DNA of 64,000 bases from Mesorhizobium sp. B2-4-15 (GCF_006658505.1 NZ_VFUZ01000023.1:1-64000), one strand, 5' to 3'. Shown: positions 35,170 to 44,309, numbered from the stretch's first letter. The notes: generated by a model not told the origin, from the sequence alone. Numbers and translations: made by a program.

Positions 35170-35267
35170 GGGGTTCCCCCAGGTTCCTAATTCCGACTCC
35201 GTCCCGACTCCGGTCCGAATTCGCGTGTTCCTTAGACGGGCGACGTTGCGCCGTCCACTTTCTTGTT

Positions 35268-35393
35268 CCTTCTCCCCGTTTAAGGGGAGAAGGTGGCCCG
35301 AAGGGCCGGATGAGGGGCAACGCAAAGATTGGCGACCTTGGCGCCGCCCCTCATCTGCCTGCCGGCATCTTCTCCTCGTAAACGGGGAGAAGG
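35268..35393. repeat. Palindromic repeat between nuoI and nuoJ
   Basis: CCTTCTCCCCGTTTA at the left faces TAAACGGGGAGAAGG at the right. GGCCGGATGAGGGGCA and GCCCCTCATCTGCCTGCC form the inner arms. The element is 126 bases long and fills the 231-base gap between two otherwise closely packed nuo genes, so nuoI and nuoJ are separated by a hairpin in the message. A second copy lies at 57229-57356 between cobK and cobL. Confidence 0.8.
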
Positions 35394-35400
35394 ACGCCAA

Positions 35401-35892
35401 TCACCGATAGGGCGCGTCCAGCGAGATGTTGCGCGCCAGCTCGCGCTCCCACCGGTCGCCATTCGCCAACAGCCTGTCCTTGTCGTAGTAGAGCTCTTCG
35501 CGCGTTTCCGTCGCGAATTCGAAATTCGGCCCCTCGACAATGGCGTCGACCGGACAGGCTTCCTGGCAGAAGCCGCAATAGATGCACTTCACCATGTCGA
35601 TGTCGTAGCGCACCGTGCGGCGCGTGCCGTCATTGCGGCGCGGACCGGCCTCGATGGTGATGGCCTGAGCCGGGCAGATCGCCTCGCACAATTTACAGGC
35701 GATGCAGCGTTCCTCGCCGTTGGGATAGCGGCGCAGCGCATGCTCGCCGCGGAAGCGCGGGCTCACCGGCCCCTTCTCGTGCGGATAGTTGATCGTCTCC
35801 TTCGGCGCGAAGAACTGGCGCATCGACAGGAAGAAGGCGCTGACGAAATCCTGCAGCAGCAGCGATTTTGCGGCCTGAGCTAGCGCGTTCAT
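35401..35892 (-). CDS. nuoI: NADH-quinone oxidoreductase subunit I
   Basis: The 163-residue protein carries clusters N6a and N6b of complex I in two ferredoxin motifs, CIACKLCEAICP (about 61-72) and CIYCGFCQEACP (about 100-111). I begin at MNALAQAAK (ATG 35892), the normal start; 15 upstream residues in the same frame belong to the end of the small membrane-protein gene in another frame. The start codon overlaps the end of that upstream gene by four bases. Confidence 0.96.
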   Translation of the reverse strand: MNALAQAAKSLLLQDFVSAFFLSMRQFFAPKETINYPHEKGPVSPRFRGEHALRRYPNGEERCIACKLCEAICPAQAITIEAGPRRNDGTRRTVRYDIDMVKCIYCGFCQEACPVDAIVEGPNFEFATETREELYYDKDRLLANGDRWERELARNISLDAPYR

Positions 35893-36098
35893 TGGCCACT
35901 CCCATACAGGTTTATTGCAATGAAATAGCCCGCACATCCAAACAGGATGGGCGTCACGACACGAAACACAAATACTATCGGCTTTACAGCGTCCGCGCTT
36001 AGTTGCTTCAAAATACGAGGCAGCAGAACCAGATACTCGAACAACGCGATAAGAAGGCCGACAATTGCTCCCAAAAAGCCGACAGACAAATTACTCAT
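35889..36098 (-). CDS. 69-residue two-helix membrane protein inserted between nuoH and nuoI
   Basis: I do not recognise this protein. It has two hydrophobic helices (about residues 5-28 and 42-64) joined by a short basic loop (RILKQLSADAVKP). Its base composition is lower in GC than the nuo genes. The ATG overlaps the nuoH stop by one base (TGATG), and its own stop overlaps the nuoI start by four bases, so it is placed to be made in step with complex I. It could be an accessory or assembly factor, or an acquired gene tolerated because it preserves coupling. The role is unknown. Confidence 0.8.
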   Translation of the reverse strand: MSNLSVGFLGAIVGLLIALFEYLVLLPRILKQLSADAVKPIVFVFRVVTPILFGCAGYFIAINLYGSGQ

Positions 36099-37141
36099 CA
36101 CGCAAACCCCGTGATCTTGAGGAAGGCGGCGGTGGCGACCACCATGAACAGCGAGATCGGCAGGAACACCTTCCAGCCAAGCCGCATCAACTGGTCGTAG
36201 CGGTAGCGCGGCACGAATGCTTTCACCATCGAAATGCCGAAGAACACGAAGCAGACCTTCAGCACGAACCAGATGACGCCCGGCACCCAGGTGAAGGGCG
36301 CGAAGTTGAAGGGGGGCAACCAGCCGCCAAGGAACAGGATGGTGGCCAGCGCGCACATCAGCACGATGGCGACGTATTCACCGAGGAAGAAGAGCAGGAA
36401 CGGCGTCGACGAATATTCGACCATGTGGCCGGCGACCAGTTCCGATTCGGCTTCCACCAGATCGAAAGGCGGCCGGTTCGTCTCGGCCAGGGCCGAGATG
36501 AAGAAGATGATGAACATCGGGAACAGTGCCAGCCAGTTCCAGTCGAGGAACGTGTTGGGCAGGCCAAGCCGCGTGCCGAGTCCACCCTGCTGCGATAGCA
36601 CGATATCGCTGAGGTTGAGCGAGCCGGCGGTGAGCAGCACGGTGACGATGACGAAGCCGATCGAGACTTCGTAGGACACCATCTGCGCCGCCGAACGCAG
36701 CGCGCCGAGGAACGGATATTTCGAGTTGGAGGCCCAGCCGCCCATGATAACGCCATAGACCTCGAGCGAGGAGATGGCGAAGACATAGAGGATGCCGACA
36801 TTGACATTGGCGATTGCCCAGCCCTGGTCGACCGGAATGACCGCCCAGGCCGAGATCGCCAGCACCGCCGACACAAGCGGCGCCAAAAGGAAGACGCCCT
36901 TGTTGGCACCCGACGGGATCACCGGCTCCTTGAAGACGAATTTCAGCAGGTCGGCGAAGGCCTGCAGCGTACCGAACGGGCCGACCACATTCGGACCGCG
37001 GCGCAGCTGCACCGCCGCCCAGATCTTGCGGTCGGCATAGAGGATGTAGGCGACAAAGATCAGCAGCACCACGATCAGCACGACCGATTTCAACAGGATC
37101 AGCAGCGCCGGCAGCACGTAGAAGGAGAAGAAAGTGTCCAT
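36098..37141 (-). CDS. nuoH: NADH-quinone oxidoreductase subunit H
   Basis: The 347-residue subunit forms part of the quinone-binding chamber. It has eight to nine helices and the conserved ADRKIWAAVQLRRGPNVVGPFGTLQAFADLLKFVFKE region (about 36-70) and ALAETNRPPFDLVEAESELVAG (about 220-241). The ATG at 37141 gives the usual MDTFFSFYVLP start; a frame beginning 16 codons earlier lies within the nuoG end. The stop overlaps the start of the extra 69-residue gene. Confidence 0.96.
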   Translation of the reverse strand: MDTFFSFYVLPALLILLKSVVLIVVLLIFVAYILYADRKIWAAVQLRRGPNVVGPFGTLQAFADLLKFVFKEPVIPSGANKGVFLLAPLVSAVLAISAWAVIPVDQGWAIANVNVGILYVFAISSLEVYGVIMGGWASNSKYPFLGALRSAAQMVSYEVSIGFVIVTVLLTAGSLNLSDIVLSQQGGLGTRLGLPNTFLDWNWLALFPMFIIFFISALAETNRPPFDLVEAESELVAGHMVEYSSTPFLLFFLGEYVAIVLMCALATILFLGGWLPPFNFAPFTWVPGVIWFVLKVCFVFFGISMVKAFVPRYRYDQLMRLGWKVFLPISLFMVVATAAFLKITGFA

Positions 37142-37143
37142 GC

Positions 37144-39225
37144 TTATTCCGCCGCCTGCTTGAAGCCGCTCTTGGCCAGTGCCGAGCATTCCGCCATCAC
37201 GGCCGATGCCCGCGCGATCGGGTTGGTCAAATAGAAATCCTTCACCGGCGAGGTGAAGGTGCCCTTGTTCAGCCGCCCGCCGAGTTTCGCCGCGCTGGCG
37301 ATATCCGCGGCGCTGCCGGCCGCGATCTGGTCGATGCGGGCAAGATGCGGGTACTCGCCGTAGAGCTTGTGGCGCAGTTGCGGCAGCGAATCGAACGGCA
37401 GCTTCTTGCCCAGCACATCCGACAGCGCCCGCAAAATGGCCCAGTCCTCGCGGGCATCGCCCGGCGCGAAGCCGGCGCGGTTGGTCTGCTGCACGCGCCC
37501 TTCGGTGTTGACGTAGGTGCCGGACTTTTCCGTGTAGGCGGCCGCCGGCAGGATGACATTGGCGCGGTGCGCGCCGGCATCGCCATGGGTGCCGATATAG
37601 ACGACGAAGGCGCCGCCTGTCTTGCCCATGTCGATCTCGTCGGCACCGAGCAGGAACAGCACGTCCGTTTCACCCAGCATGCCGGCGACGTTCTTGCCGC
37701 CCTCGCCCGGCACGAAGCCGAGATCGAGGCCGCCGACACGTCCGGCCGCGTTGTGCAGAACGGCAAAGCCGTTCCAGTCAGCGCGGGCGGCGTTGACGGC
37801 AGCGGCAAGCCTTGCCGCCTGGCCGAGCACGGCCGCGCCGTCGGCGCGCGCCAACGCGCCCTGGCCGACGATGATCAGCGGATGCGTCGCCTTCTTCAGC
37901 GTCTGGAAGAACTTGCCATTGCCGTCGGCCAAATCCTTCAGCGAGTCCGGCCCGGCGCCCAGCAGTTCATAGTCATAGCGCGTGTCGCCGATCTCGCCGA
38001 TGACGCCGACCGGCAGATCGCCAATCCGCCAGCGCTTGCGGATGCGGGCGTTGAGCACCGAGGCTTCGAAGCGCGGATTGGCGCCAATGATCAGCACCGC
38101 ATCGGCCTGCTCGATACCCTCTATGGTCGGGTTGAAGATGTAGCTGGCGCGTCCGAGCGCCGGATCGAGCGCGGCACCGTCCTGAAGGCAGTCGACATTC
38201 TTCGAACCGAGCGAGGCCATCAAGAGCTTCAGCGCGTAGATTTCCTCGACCGCGGCGAGATCGCCAGCAATGGCGCCGATCTTGTCGGGCGATGTCTTCG
38301 ACACCGCGTCCTTGATCGCGGCGAACGCTTCGGCCCAGCTTGCCGGAACCAGCTTGCCGTCCTTGCGCACATAGGGCCGGTCGAGGCGCTGCGTGCGCAA
38401 TCCGTCCCAGATGAAGCGGGTCTTGTCGGAGATCCACTCCTCGTTCACCTGCTCGTTGACGCGCGGCAGGATGCGCATCACTTCGCGGCCACGGCTATCG
38501 ATGCGGATCGCCGAACCGACCGCGTCCATCACGTCGATGGATTCGGTCTTGGTCAGTTCCCACGGCCGCGCCTGGAAGGCGAACGGCTTGGACGTCAGCG
38601 CACCCACGGGGCACAGGTCAATGACATTACCCTGCAGCTCCGAGGTCATCGCCTGTTCGAGATAGGTGGTGATCTCGGCGTCCTCGCCACGGCCGATCAG
38701 GCCGAGTTCGGAAATGCCGGCGACTTCGGTGGTGAAGCGGACACAGCGCGTGCAGTGGATGCAGCGGTTCATCACCGTCTTGACCAGCGGCCCGATATAC
38801 TTGTCTTCGACCGCGCGCTTGTTTTCGTGATAGCGCGAGGAATCGACGCCGAAGGCCATCGCCTGGTCCTGCAGGTCGCACTCGCCGCCCTGGTCGCAGA
38901 TCGGGCAATCCAGCGGATGGTTGATCAGCAGGAATTCCATCACGCCTTCCCGGGCTTTCTTGACCATCGGCGTGTTGGTGAAGATTTCCGGCGGCTCGCC
39001 GTTGGGACCGGGGCGCAGGTCGCGCACGCCCATGGCGCAGGAAGCCTGCGGCTTGGGCGGCCCGCCCTTCACCTCGATCAGGCACATGCGGCAATTGCCG
39101 GCGATCGACAGCCGCTCGTGAAAGCAGAAGCGCGGCACTTCCGCACCCGCGTCCTCGGCCGCCTGCAGCAGCGTGTAGTGGTCGGGTACAGTAATTTCTT
39201 TCCCGTCGACCTTGAGCTTTGCCAT
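37144..39225 (-). CDS. nuoG: NADH-quinone oxidoreductase subunit G
   Basis: The 693-residue subunit carries the 2Fe-2S cluster N1b and the 4Fe-4S clusters N4 and N5: the N-terminal ferredoxin with CFHERLSIAGNCRMCLIEVKGG (about 34-55), CPICDQGGECDLQDQ (about 105-119), and CIHCTRCVRFTTEVAG (about 153-168). A large inactive molybdopterin-oxidoreductase-like domain follows (about 215-690). The ATG at 39225 gives MAKLKVDGKEITVP. The gene order nuoF-extra gene-nuoG is discussed under its neighbour. Confidence 0.96.
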   Translation of the reverse strand: MAKLKVDGKEITVPDHYTLLQAAEDAGAEVPRFCFHERLSIAGNCRMCLIEVKGGPPKPQASCAMGVRDLRPGPNGEPPEIFTNTPMVKKAREGVMEFLLINHPLDCPICDQGGECDLQDQAMAFGVDSSRYHENKRAVEDKYIGPLVKTVMNRCIHCTRCVRFTTEVAGISELGLIGRGEDAEITTYLEQAMTSELQGNVIDLCPVGALTSKPFAFQARPWELTKTESIDVMDAVGSAIRIDSRGREVMRILPRVNEQVNEEWISDKTRFIWDGLRTQRLDRPYVRKDGKLVPASWAEAFAAIKDAVSKTSPDKIGAIAGDLAAVEEIYALKLLMASLGSKNVDCLQDGAALDPALGRASYIFNPTIEGIEQADAVLIIGANPRFEASVLNARIRKRWRIGDLPVGVIGEIGDTRYDYELLGAGPDSLKDLADGNGKFFQTLKKATHPLIIVGQGALARADGAAVLGQAARLAAAVNAARADWNGFAVLHNAAGRVGGLDLGFVPGEGGKNVAGMLGETDVLFLLGADEIDMGKTGGAFVVYIGTHGDAGAHRANVILPAAAYTEKSGTYVNTEGRVQQTNRAGFAPGDAREDWAILRALSDVLGKKLPFDSLPQLRHKLYGEYPHLARIDQIAAGSAADIASAAKLGGRLNKGTFTSPVKDFYLTNPIARASAVMAECSALAKSGFKQAAE

Positions 39226-39298
39226 TCGTCTCAAACCCCTGCGGATTTCCCGCAATCTCATTTCCCGGGCGCGACAGACGCAGCGCCCGACATTTCAT

Positions 39299-39994
39299 TC
39301 ACGTCTTCGCGGCCAATGCCGCCGCCTGGGCAGTCCAGTCGTCGCGGCCGATGCGGCCCTTGAACGACAGATAGTCGTCGACCCAGGCGATCTCTTGCGG
39401 CGACCACGCGGCGATCTGGGCGAACGTCCAGATACCGAGACCGTTCAGCACCTTCTCCAACTTCGGGCCAATACCCGATATCGCCTTCAGATCCGAAGGC
39501 TTCGCCGGTCTGTCGATGGCCTTGGGCTGGCGGAAATCCTCCGGCAGCAGCACATCGGCGGCCTCGCCCGCTGCCGGACCGGCATCAGCCACCGGCCCCG
39601 TGGTGGCGGCTTCCTTGGCGGCGATGTCCGTGACTTCCTGCGCGAAGGACTGCGCCTCGGCAATTAGGCTCTTCGCCGTCACGCGCGCCTTGGTGGACGA
39701 CGAGTTCGCGTCCTCGAATTGCTCGATGCGCGCCTCGAAATCCTCGATCAGCGGCTGCATAAGGCGCTGGGATGCCTCGGCGGCTCCCGAAAGCGCGCCC
39801 ATCCAGACGCCGAACGCATGGTTGGCGAACCCGATGCCAAGCGCCGACATCGCCGCCGCGCCCGCGACAGGGTGCGCGAGAAGGTTGACGGCGCTGGCCA
39901 TCTCCTTCGGCATCATCCTGGTCAGGTCCTGGTTCATTTTCTCGAGCTGGTCCAAATTGGGCATCAATGAGTAGGGTGTCGAATACGGCGCCAT
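39299..39994 (-). CDS. NuoE-tail-like helix-hairpin-helix protein between nuoF and nuoG
   Basis: The 231-residue protein is not a core complex I subunit. Its last 70 residues (about 163-231, KPSDLKAISGIGPKLEKVLNGLGIWTFAQIAAW, then WVDDYLSFKGRIGRDDW) are clearly related to the last 70 of NuoE encoded two genes upstream. The GIGPK core is a helix-hairpin-helix. The N-terminal half (about 10-125) is a helical, Ala/Met-rich segment resembling phasins or membrane-associated coiled coils. An AGGAG precedes the ATG. In related genomes such proteins are labelled NADH-ubiquinone dehydrogenase by position; I have no evidence for catalysis. It may be an assembly or interaction factor. Confidence 0.8.
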   Translation of the reverse strand: MAPYSTPYSLMPNLDQLEKMNQDLTRMMPKEMASAVNLLAHPVAGAAAMSALGIGFANHAFGVWMGALSGAAEASQRLMQPLIEDFEARIEQFEDANSSSTKARVTAKSLIAEAQSFAQEVTDIAAKEAATTGPVADAGPAAGEAADVLLPEDFRQPKAIDRPAKPSDLKAISGIGPKLEKVLNGLGIWTFAQIAAWSPQEIAWVDDYLSFKGRIGRDDWTAQAAALAAKT

Positions 39995-40057
39995 AGAAAT
40001 TCTCCTGGTCGTTTCTTCGTTTGCCCCGCCCCGTTATTCCCGCAGTCGCAAATTCTT

Positions 40058-41362
40058 CTATTCCGCCGCCACCATCACCGGTTCGGCCCGGTGCGCGTTG
40101 CGCGAAAACTCGTCGATGCGCCGCTCCACCTCGCCGCGGAAATGCCGCATCAGACCCTGGATCGGCCACGCCGCCGCATCGCCCAGCGCGCAGATCGTGT
40201 GACCCTCGACCTGCTTGGTGACATCCAGCAGCATGTCGATCTCGCGCTTGTGCGCCTCGCCGCGCACCAGGCGCTCCATCACCCGCCACATCCAGCCGGT
40301 GCCTTCGCGGCATGGCGTGCACTGGCCGCAGCTCTCATGCTTGTAGAAGTAGGACAGCCGCGCGATCGCCTTCACGATATCGGTCGACTTGTCCATGACG
40401 ATGACGGCCGCCGTGCCAAGGCCAGATTTGAGATCGCGCAGCGCGTCGAAATCCATCGGCGTGTCGATGATCTGCTCGGCCGGCACCAGCGGCACCGAGG
40501 CGCCGCCCGGAATGACGGCAAGCAGATTGTCCCAGCCGCCGCGAATACCGCCGCAATGCGTCTCGATCAGTTCACGGAACGGGATCGACATCGCCTCTTC
40601 GACGGTGCACGGATTGTTGACGTGGCCGGAGACGCAGAACAGCTTGGTGCCGACATTGTTCGGCCGGCCGAAGGACGAAAACCATGCCGCGCCCCGGCGC
40701 AGGATGGTCGGCGCCACAGCGATCGATTCGACATTGTTGACGGTGGTCGGGCAGCCATAGAGGCCGACATTGGCCGGGAATGGCGGCTTCAGCCTGGGCT
40801 GGCCCTTCTTGCCTTCGAGGCTTTCCAGAAGCGCCGTTTCCTCGCCGCAGATATAGGCGCCGGCGCCGTGATGCATATAGACGTCGAAATCATAGCCGGA
40901 CGTGTTGCCCTTGCCGATCAGCTTGGCTTCATAGGCCTCGTCGATGGCGCGCTGCAGCGCCTCGCGCTCGCGGATGAACTCGCCGCGCACATAGATGTAG
41001 GCGGCTATCGCGCCCATGGCGAAGCCGGCGAGCAACGCGCCCTCGACCAGCGTGTGCGGGTCATTGCGCAGGATGTCGCGGTCCTTGCAGGTGCCGGGCT
41101 CTGATTCGTCGGCATTAATGACCAGATAGCTCGGACGGCCGTCGCTCTGCTTGGGCATGAACGACCATTTGAGGCCCGTCGGGAAACCGGCGCCGCCACG
41201 GCCGCGCAGGCCCGACGCCTTCATCTCGTTGACGATCCAGTCGCGCCCCTTGGCGACAATGCCGGGGGTGTTGTCCCAGGCGCCGCGCGCCATCGCACCA
41301 GCCAGCGACCTGTCGAAGAGGCCATAGATGTTTGTGAAGATGCGATCTTTGTCCTGAAGCAT
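40058..41362 (-). CDS. nuoF: NADH-quinone oxidoreductase subunit F
   Basis: The 434-residue subunit oxidises NADH and holds FMN and the 4Fe-4S cluster N3. It has GLRGRGGAGFPTGLKWSFMPK (about 53-73), DESEPGTCKDRDI, GAGAYICGEETALLESLEGKKGQPR (about 167-191) and the cluster motif ESCGQCTPCREG (about 347-358). GAGG precedes the ATG. Order nuoE-nuoF is normal. Confidence 0.96.
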   Translation of the reverse strand: MLQDKDRIFTNIYGLFDRSLAGAMARGAWDNTPGIVAKGRDWIVNEMKASGLRGRGGAGFPTGLKWSFMPKQSDGRPSYLVINADESEPGTCKDRDILRNDPHTLVEGALLAGFAMGAIAAYIYVRGEFIREREALQRAIDEAYEAKLIGKGNTSGYDFDVYMHHGAGAYICGEETALLESLEGKKGQPRLKPPFPANVGLYGCPTTVNNVESIAVAPTILRRGAAWFSSFGRPNNVGTKLFCVSGHVNNPCTVEEAMSIPFRELIETHCGGIRGGWDNLLAVIPGGASVPLVPAEQIIDTPMDFDALRDLKSGLGTAAVIVMDKSTDIVKAIARLSYFYKHESCGQCTPCREGTGWMWRVMERLVRGEAHKREIDMLLDVTKQVEGHTICALGDAAAWPIQGLMRHFRGEVERRIDEFSRNAHRAEPVMVAAE

Positions 41363-41372
41363 TGTTCGTTCC

Positions 41373-42674
41373 TCAGACCGGCTTCTTGCCGAAGACGCGG
41401 ATGTATTCGGCGATGCCGCCCTTGGCGAGCGCCTTGGCCTGCTTGACCCAGTCGTCCCGGTCGATGCGGCCCTGGAAGGAGAGATAGCCGTCCACCCACT
41501 CGCGCTCGGCCTTCTGCCACGAAGCGACCTGCGCGAAGGTGTAGATGCCCAGCGAATGCAGGATGCCCTCGATCTTCGGCCCGACGCCCGAGATCAGCTT
41601 GAGATCGTCGACCGAAGCCGGGCGCTCGATTCCGGCCGGACGGTTCTTGTCTTCGAGCGAGGGCTTTGCCGTCTTGGCGGCAGGCTGCTTGGCTTCCGGC
41701 GACTTGAAAGCGCCGGCCGGTTCGGACTTGGGCTTCGGCCCGCTGCGCGGCTTCGAAACCGCCTCGACTTCCGGGGCAGCTTGATTGGCGTTAGCGGCGG
41801 AGTGGCGCGGCGGTCTGACGCTTGCCGCCTTCTCCTCGGCCAGCGCGACCTTGACCGGCGACGGTGTCGTCATCGCCGGGCTCGTTTCCAGCGCATCGGT
41901 CTTCGGCTTGCTGGACTTCGATGGCCCGACCGGAGCCGTCGGTGCCGGAGCAGCAGGCGGCTGCGAGACAACGGCCGCAGGCGCGCTCGCCGGAACGGCC
42001 GCAGCCTTGGCTGCTTTCGCCGCCGCCCTGGCGTCCCTGTCCCGGGTCGATTTCAGGATCGCTTTCTCGCTTGTCAGCGTCGTCAGGCCCGAGGCCGGTT
42101 CCGAGCCTGTGCGGCCGTTCTGCGGTCCCGGCGGCACCGAAGCCCCCTTGCCCGCATCATAGAGATCGATGATCTCGGCCAGCCGTTCGGGCGTCAGGTC
42201 CTCGAACGTATCCTTGAAGATCATGACCATTGGCGCGTTGACGCAGGCGCCAAGGCACTCGACCTCCTCCCACGAAAGCGTACCCTTGTCGTTGGTGTGG
42301 AACTGGTCGTGGTGGATTTTCGAGCGGCACACATCCATCAGCGCTTCCGAACCGCGCAGCATGCAAGGTGTGGTGCCGCAGACCTGGATATGCGCGCGCG
42401 TGCCGACTGGACTAAGCTGGTACTGCGTGTAGAAGGTCGCGACCTCTAGCCCGCGGATACGGGGCATTTCAAGCATGTCGCAGATGCTCTCGATCGCCGC
42501 CTTGGTGACCCAGCCTTCCTGTTCCTGCGCCAGCATCAGAAGCGGGATGATCGCCGACTGCTCGCGGCCCTTCGGATACTTCTTGATCCATTGCTTCGCC
42601 GCTGCCGCGTTCGCCCTGTTGAAGGCGAAGGAGGCTGGCTGGACGCTGGCTTCTGCGAGACGGCGGACTGACAT
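41373..42674 (-). CDS. nuoE: NADH-quinone oxidoreductase subunit E with long linker and helix-hairpin-helix tail
   Basis: The 433-residue protein is nearly twice the size of the usual NuoE. Residues 1-175 are the thioredoxin-like domain with cluster N1a ligands in CGTTPC (about 98-103) and CLGACVNAPM (about 139-148). Residues about 176-355 are a low-complexity Ala/Lys/Pro/Ser linker. Residues 360-433 are a helix-hairpin-helix module (DDLKLISGVGPKIEGILHSLG, then WVDGYLSFQGRIDRDDW) shared with the gene at 39299-39994. The start is adjacent to the nuoD stop (TAAATG). The tail form is seen in several Rhizobiales; its role is unknown. Confidence 0.93.
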   Translation of the reverse strand: MSVRRLAEASVQPASFAFNRANAAAAKQWIKKYPKGREQSAIIPLLMLAQEQEGWVTKAAIESICDMLEMPRIRGLEVATFYTQYQLSPVGTRAHIQVCGTTPCMLRGSEALMDVCRSKIHHDQFHTNDKGTLSWEEVECLGACVNAPMVMIFKDTFEDLTPERLAEIIDLYDAGKGASVPPGPQNGRTGSEPASGLTTLTSEKAILKSTRDRDARAAAKAAKAAAVPASAPAAVVSQPPAAPAPTAPVGPSKSSKPKTDALETSPAMTTPSPVKVALAEEKAASVRPPRHSAANANQAAPEVEAVSKPRSGPKPKSEPAGAFKSPEAKQPAAKTAKPSLEDKNRPAGIERPASVDDLKLISGVGPKIEGILHSLGIYTFAQVASWQKAEREWVDGYLSFQGRIDRDDWVKQAKALAKGGIAEYIRVFGKKPV

Positions 42675-43865
42675 TTAGCGATCGACCTCACCAAACACGA
42701 TGTCGAGGGAGCCGAGGACGGCGGTGACGTCGGCCAGCATGTGGCCGCGGCACAGGAAATCCATGGCCTGAAGATGCGCGAAGCCGGGGGCGCGCAGCTT
42801 GCAGCGGTAGGGCTTGTTGGTGCCGTCGGAAACCAGATAGACACCGAACTCGCCCTTCGGCGCCTCGACGGCCGCGTAGACCTCGCCGGCCGGCACGCGG
42901 TAACCCTCGGTATAGAGTTTGAAGTGATGGATCAGCGCTTCCATCGAGCGCTTCATCGCCGCGCGCTTCGGCGGCACCACCTTGCCGTCGAGGTTCGACA
43001 CCGGACCGGCGCTTTCCTTGCCGAGCAGCAGATCGACGCACTGGCGCATGATCCGGGCCGACTGGCGCATCTCTTCCATGCGCACGAGATAGCGGTCGAA
43101 ACAGTCGCCGTTCTTGCCGATCGGAATGTCGAAATCCATTTCCGAATAGCATTCGTAGGGCTGCGATTTGCGCAGATCCCACGCCGCGCCCGAACCGCGC
43201 ACCATCACGCCCGAAAAGCCCCAGGCCCAGGCGTCGGCCAGCGAAACCGTACCGATATCGACATTGCGCTGCTTGAAGATGCGGTTGCCGGTGAGCAGTG
43301 CATCAAGGTCGTCGATCGACTTCAGGAACGGATCGATCCACTTGCCGATATCCTCGACCAGCTTCTGCGGCAGGTCCTGATGGACGCCGCCGGGACGGAA
43401 ATAGGCCGCATGCATCCGCGAGCCGGAAGCCCGCTCATAGAATACCATCAGCTTTTCACGCTCGACGAAACCCCACAGCGGCGGCGTCAGAGCGCCGACG
43501 TCCATCGCCTGCGTCGTCACATTGAGGATGTGCGACATGATGCGGCCGATTTCGCAATAGAGCACGCGGATCAGCTGGCCACGCTTCGGCACGTCGATGC
43601 CGAGCAGGCGCTCGGCGGCAAGCGCGAAGGCATGCTCCTGGTTCATCGGCGCGCAATAATCCAGCCGGTCGAGATAGGGCACCGCCTGCAGGTAGGTCTT
43701 GGCCTCGATCAGCTTCTCGGTGCCGCGGTGCAGCAACCCGATATGCGGATCGACGCGATCGACCACTTCCCCGTCAAGCTCCAGCACGAGGCGCAAAACG
43801 CCGTGTGCGGCCGGGTGCTGCGGGCCGAAGTTGATGTTGAAATTGCGGACGGAGGTTTCAGCCAT
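42675..43865 (-). CDS. nuoD: NADH-quinone oxidoreductase subunit D
   Basis: The 396-residue subunit lines the quinone site of complex I. It has FGPQHPAAHGVLRLVLELDGE (about 13-33), HIGLLHRGTEKLIE (about 42-55), and ends SLDIVFGEVDR as in the family. Its ATG follows a short gap after the inserted four-helix-bundle gene, which separates it from nuoC; in most bacteria nuoC and nuoD are adjacent. Confidence 0.96.
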   Translation of the reverse strand: MAETSVRNFNINFGPQHPAAHGVLRLVLELDGEVVDRVDPHIGLLHRGTEKLIEAKTYLQAVPYLDRLDYCAPMNQEHAFALAAERLLGIDVPKRGQLIRVLYCEIGRIMSHILNVTTQAMDVGALTPPLWGFVEREKLMVFYERASGSRMHAAYFRPGGVHQDLPQKLVEDIGKWIDPFLKSIDDLDALLTGNRIFKQRNVDIGTVSLADAWAWGFSGVMVRGSGAAWDLRKSQPYECYSEMDFDIPIGKNGDCFDRYLVRMEEMRQSARIMRQCVDLLLGKESAGPVSNLDGKVVPPKRAAMKRSMEALIHHFKLYTEGYRVPAGEVYAAVEAPKGEFGVYLVSDGTNKPYRCKLRAPGFAHLQAMDFLCRGHMLADVTAVLGSLDIVFGEVDR

Positions 43866-43887
43866 TCTGGCGCCTCTGGCGACGAGT

Positions 43888-43910
43888 CAGTAGTGAGTAG
43901 TGAGTAGTGA
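43888..43910. repeat. Left flank repeat (GTAGTGA x3) of the four-helix-bundle insertion
   Basis: GTAGTGA is repeated three times in tandem (43890-43910), just upstream of nuoD. Its rough reverse complement, built of CTACT and TACTCAC units, lies at 44323-44348 on the other side of the four-helix-bundle gene. Confidence 0.75.
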
Positions 43911-43931
43911 CCATCAATCTCAATGCCTACT

Positions 43932-44309
43932 TCATTCCGCCTGCTTGGCCTGCACTGTGCGAATGAGAGATCTCGTCATCTTTCCAATCTCTTCGCATCG
44001 CAGCAGCAGTTCAATCTCGTTGTCTTTTTCTAACAAGCCAACCCGGCCTGCCAGCAATATGTGCGTTTCCAGTTCCTTCAACGAACCCTGCGCCATGCGC
44101 AAAAATTGAACGAACGAACCTCTGTTTTCCCGACCGTAGCCCTCTGCGATGTTGGCCGCGATCGAAACCGCCGATCGGCGCATCTGCGAGGTCATGCCGT
44201 AGATCTCCTCCTTCGGAAACTCTCTGGTGAAGCGATAACAGTCTTCTGCGAGTGCCATCGCCGATTGCCACACCTTCAAGTCGCGATAAGATTCGATCCG
44301 TTGCTCCAA
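43932..44309 (-). CDS. Four-helix-bundle protein (23S rRNA intervening-sequence family) inserted between nuoC and nuoD
   Basis: The 125-residue protein matches the small four-helix-bundle family first seen in 23S rRNA intervening sequences: ESYRDLKVWQSAMALAEDCYRFTREFPKEE, then YGMTSQMRRSAVSIAANIAEGYGRENRGSFVQFLRMAQGSLKELETHILLAGRVGLL. The start is TTG with GGGGAAG close upstream; no ATG precedes the conserved start. Members have no known enzyme activity and are scattered across genomes. Here it is not in rRNA but in the nuo operon, with inverted GTAG/CTAC repeats on both sides, which suggests insertion as a unit. It would be carried on the nuo message. Confidence 0.9.
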   Translation of the reverse strand: MEQRIESYRDLKVWQSAMALAEDCYRFTREFPKEEIYGMTSQMRRSAVSIAANIAEGYGRENRGSFVQFLRMAQGSLKELETHILLAGRVGLLEKDNEIELLLRCEEIGKMTRSLIRTVQAKQAE

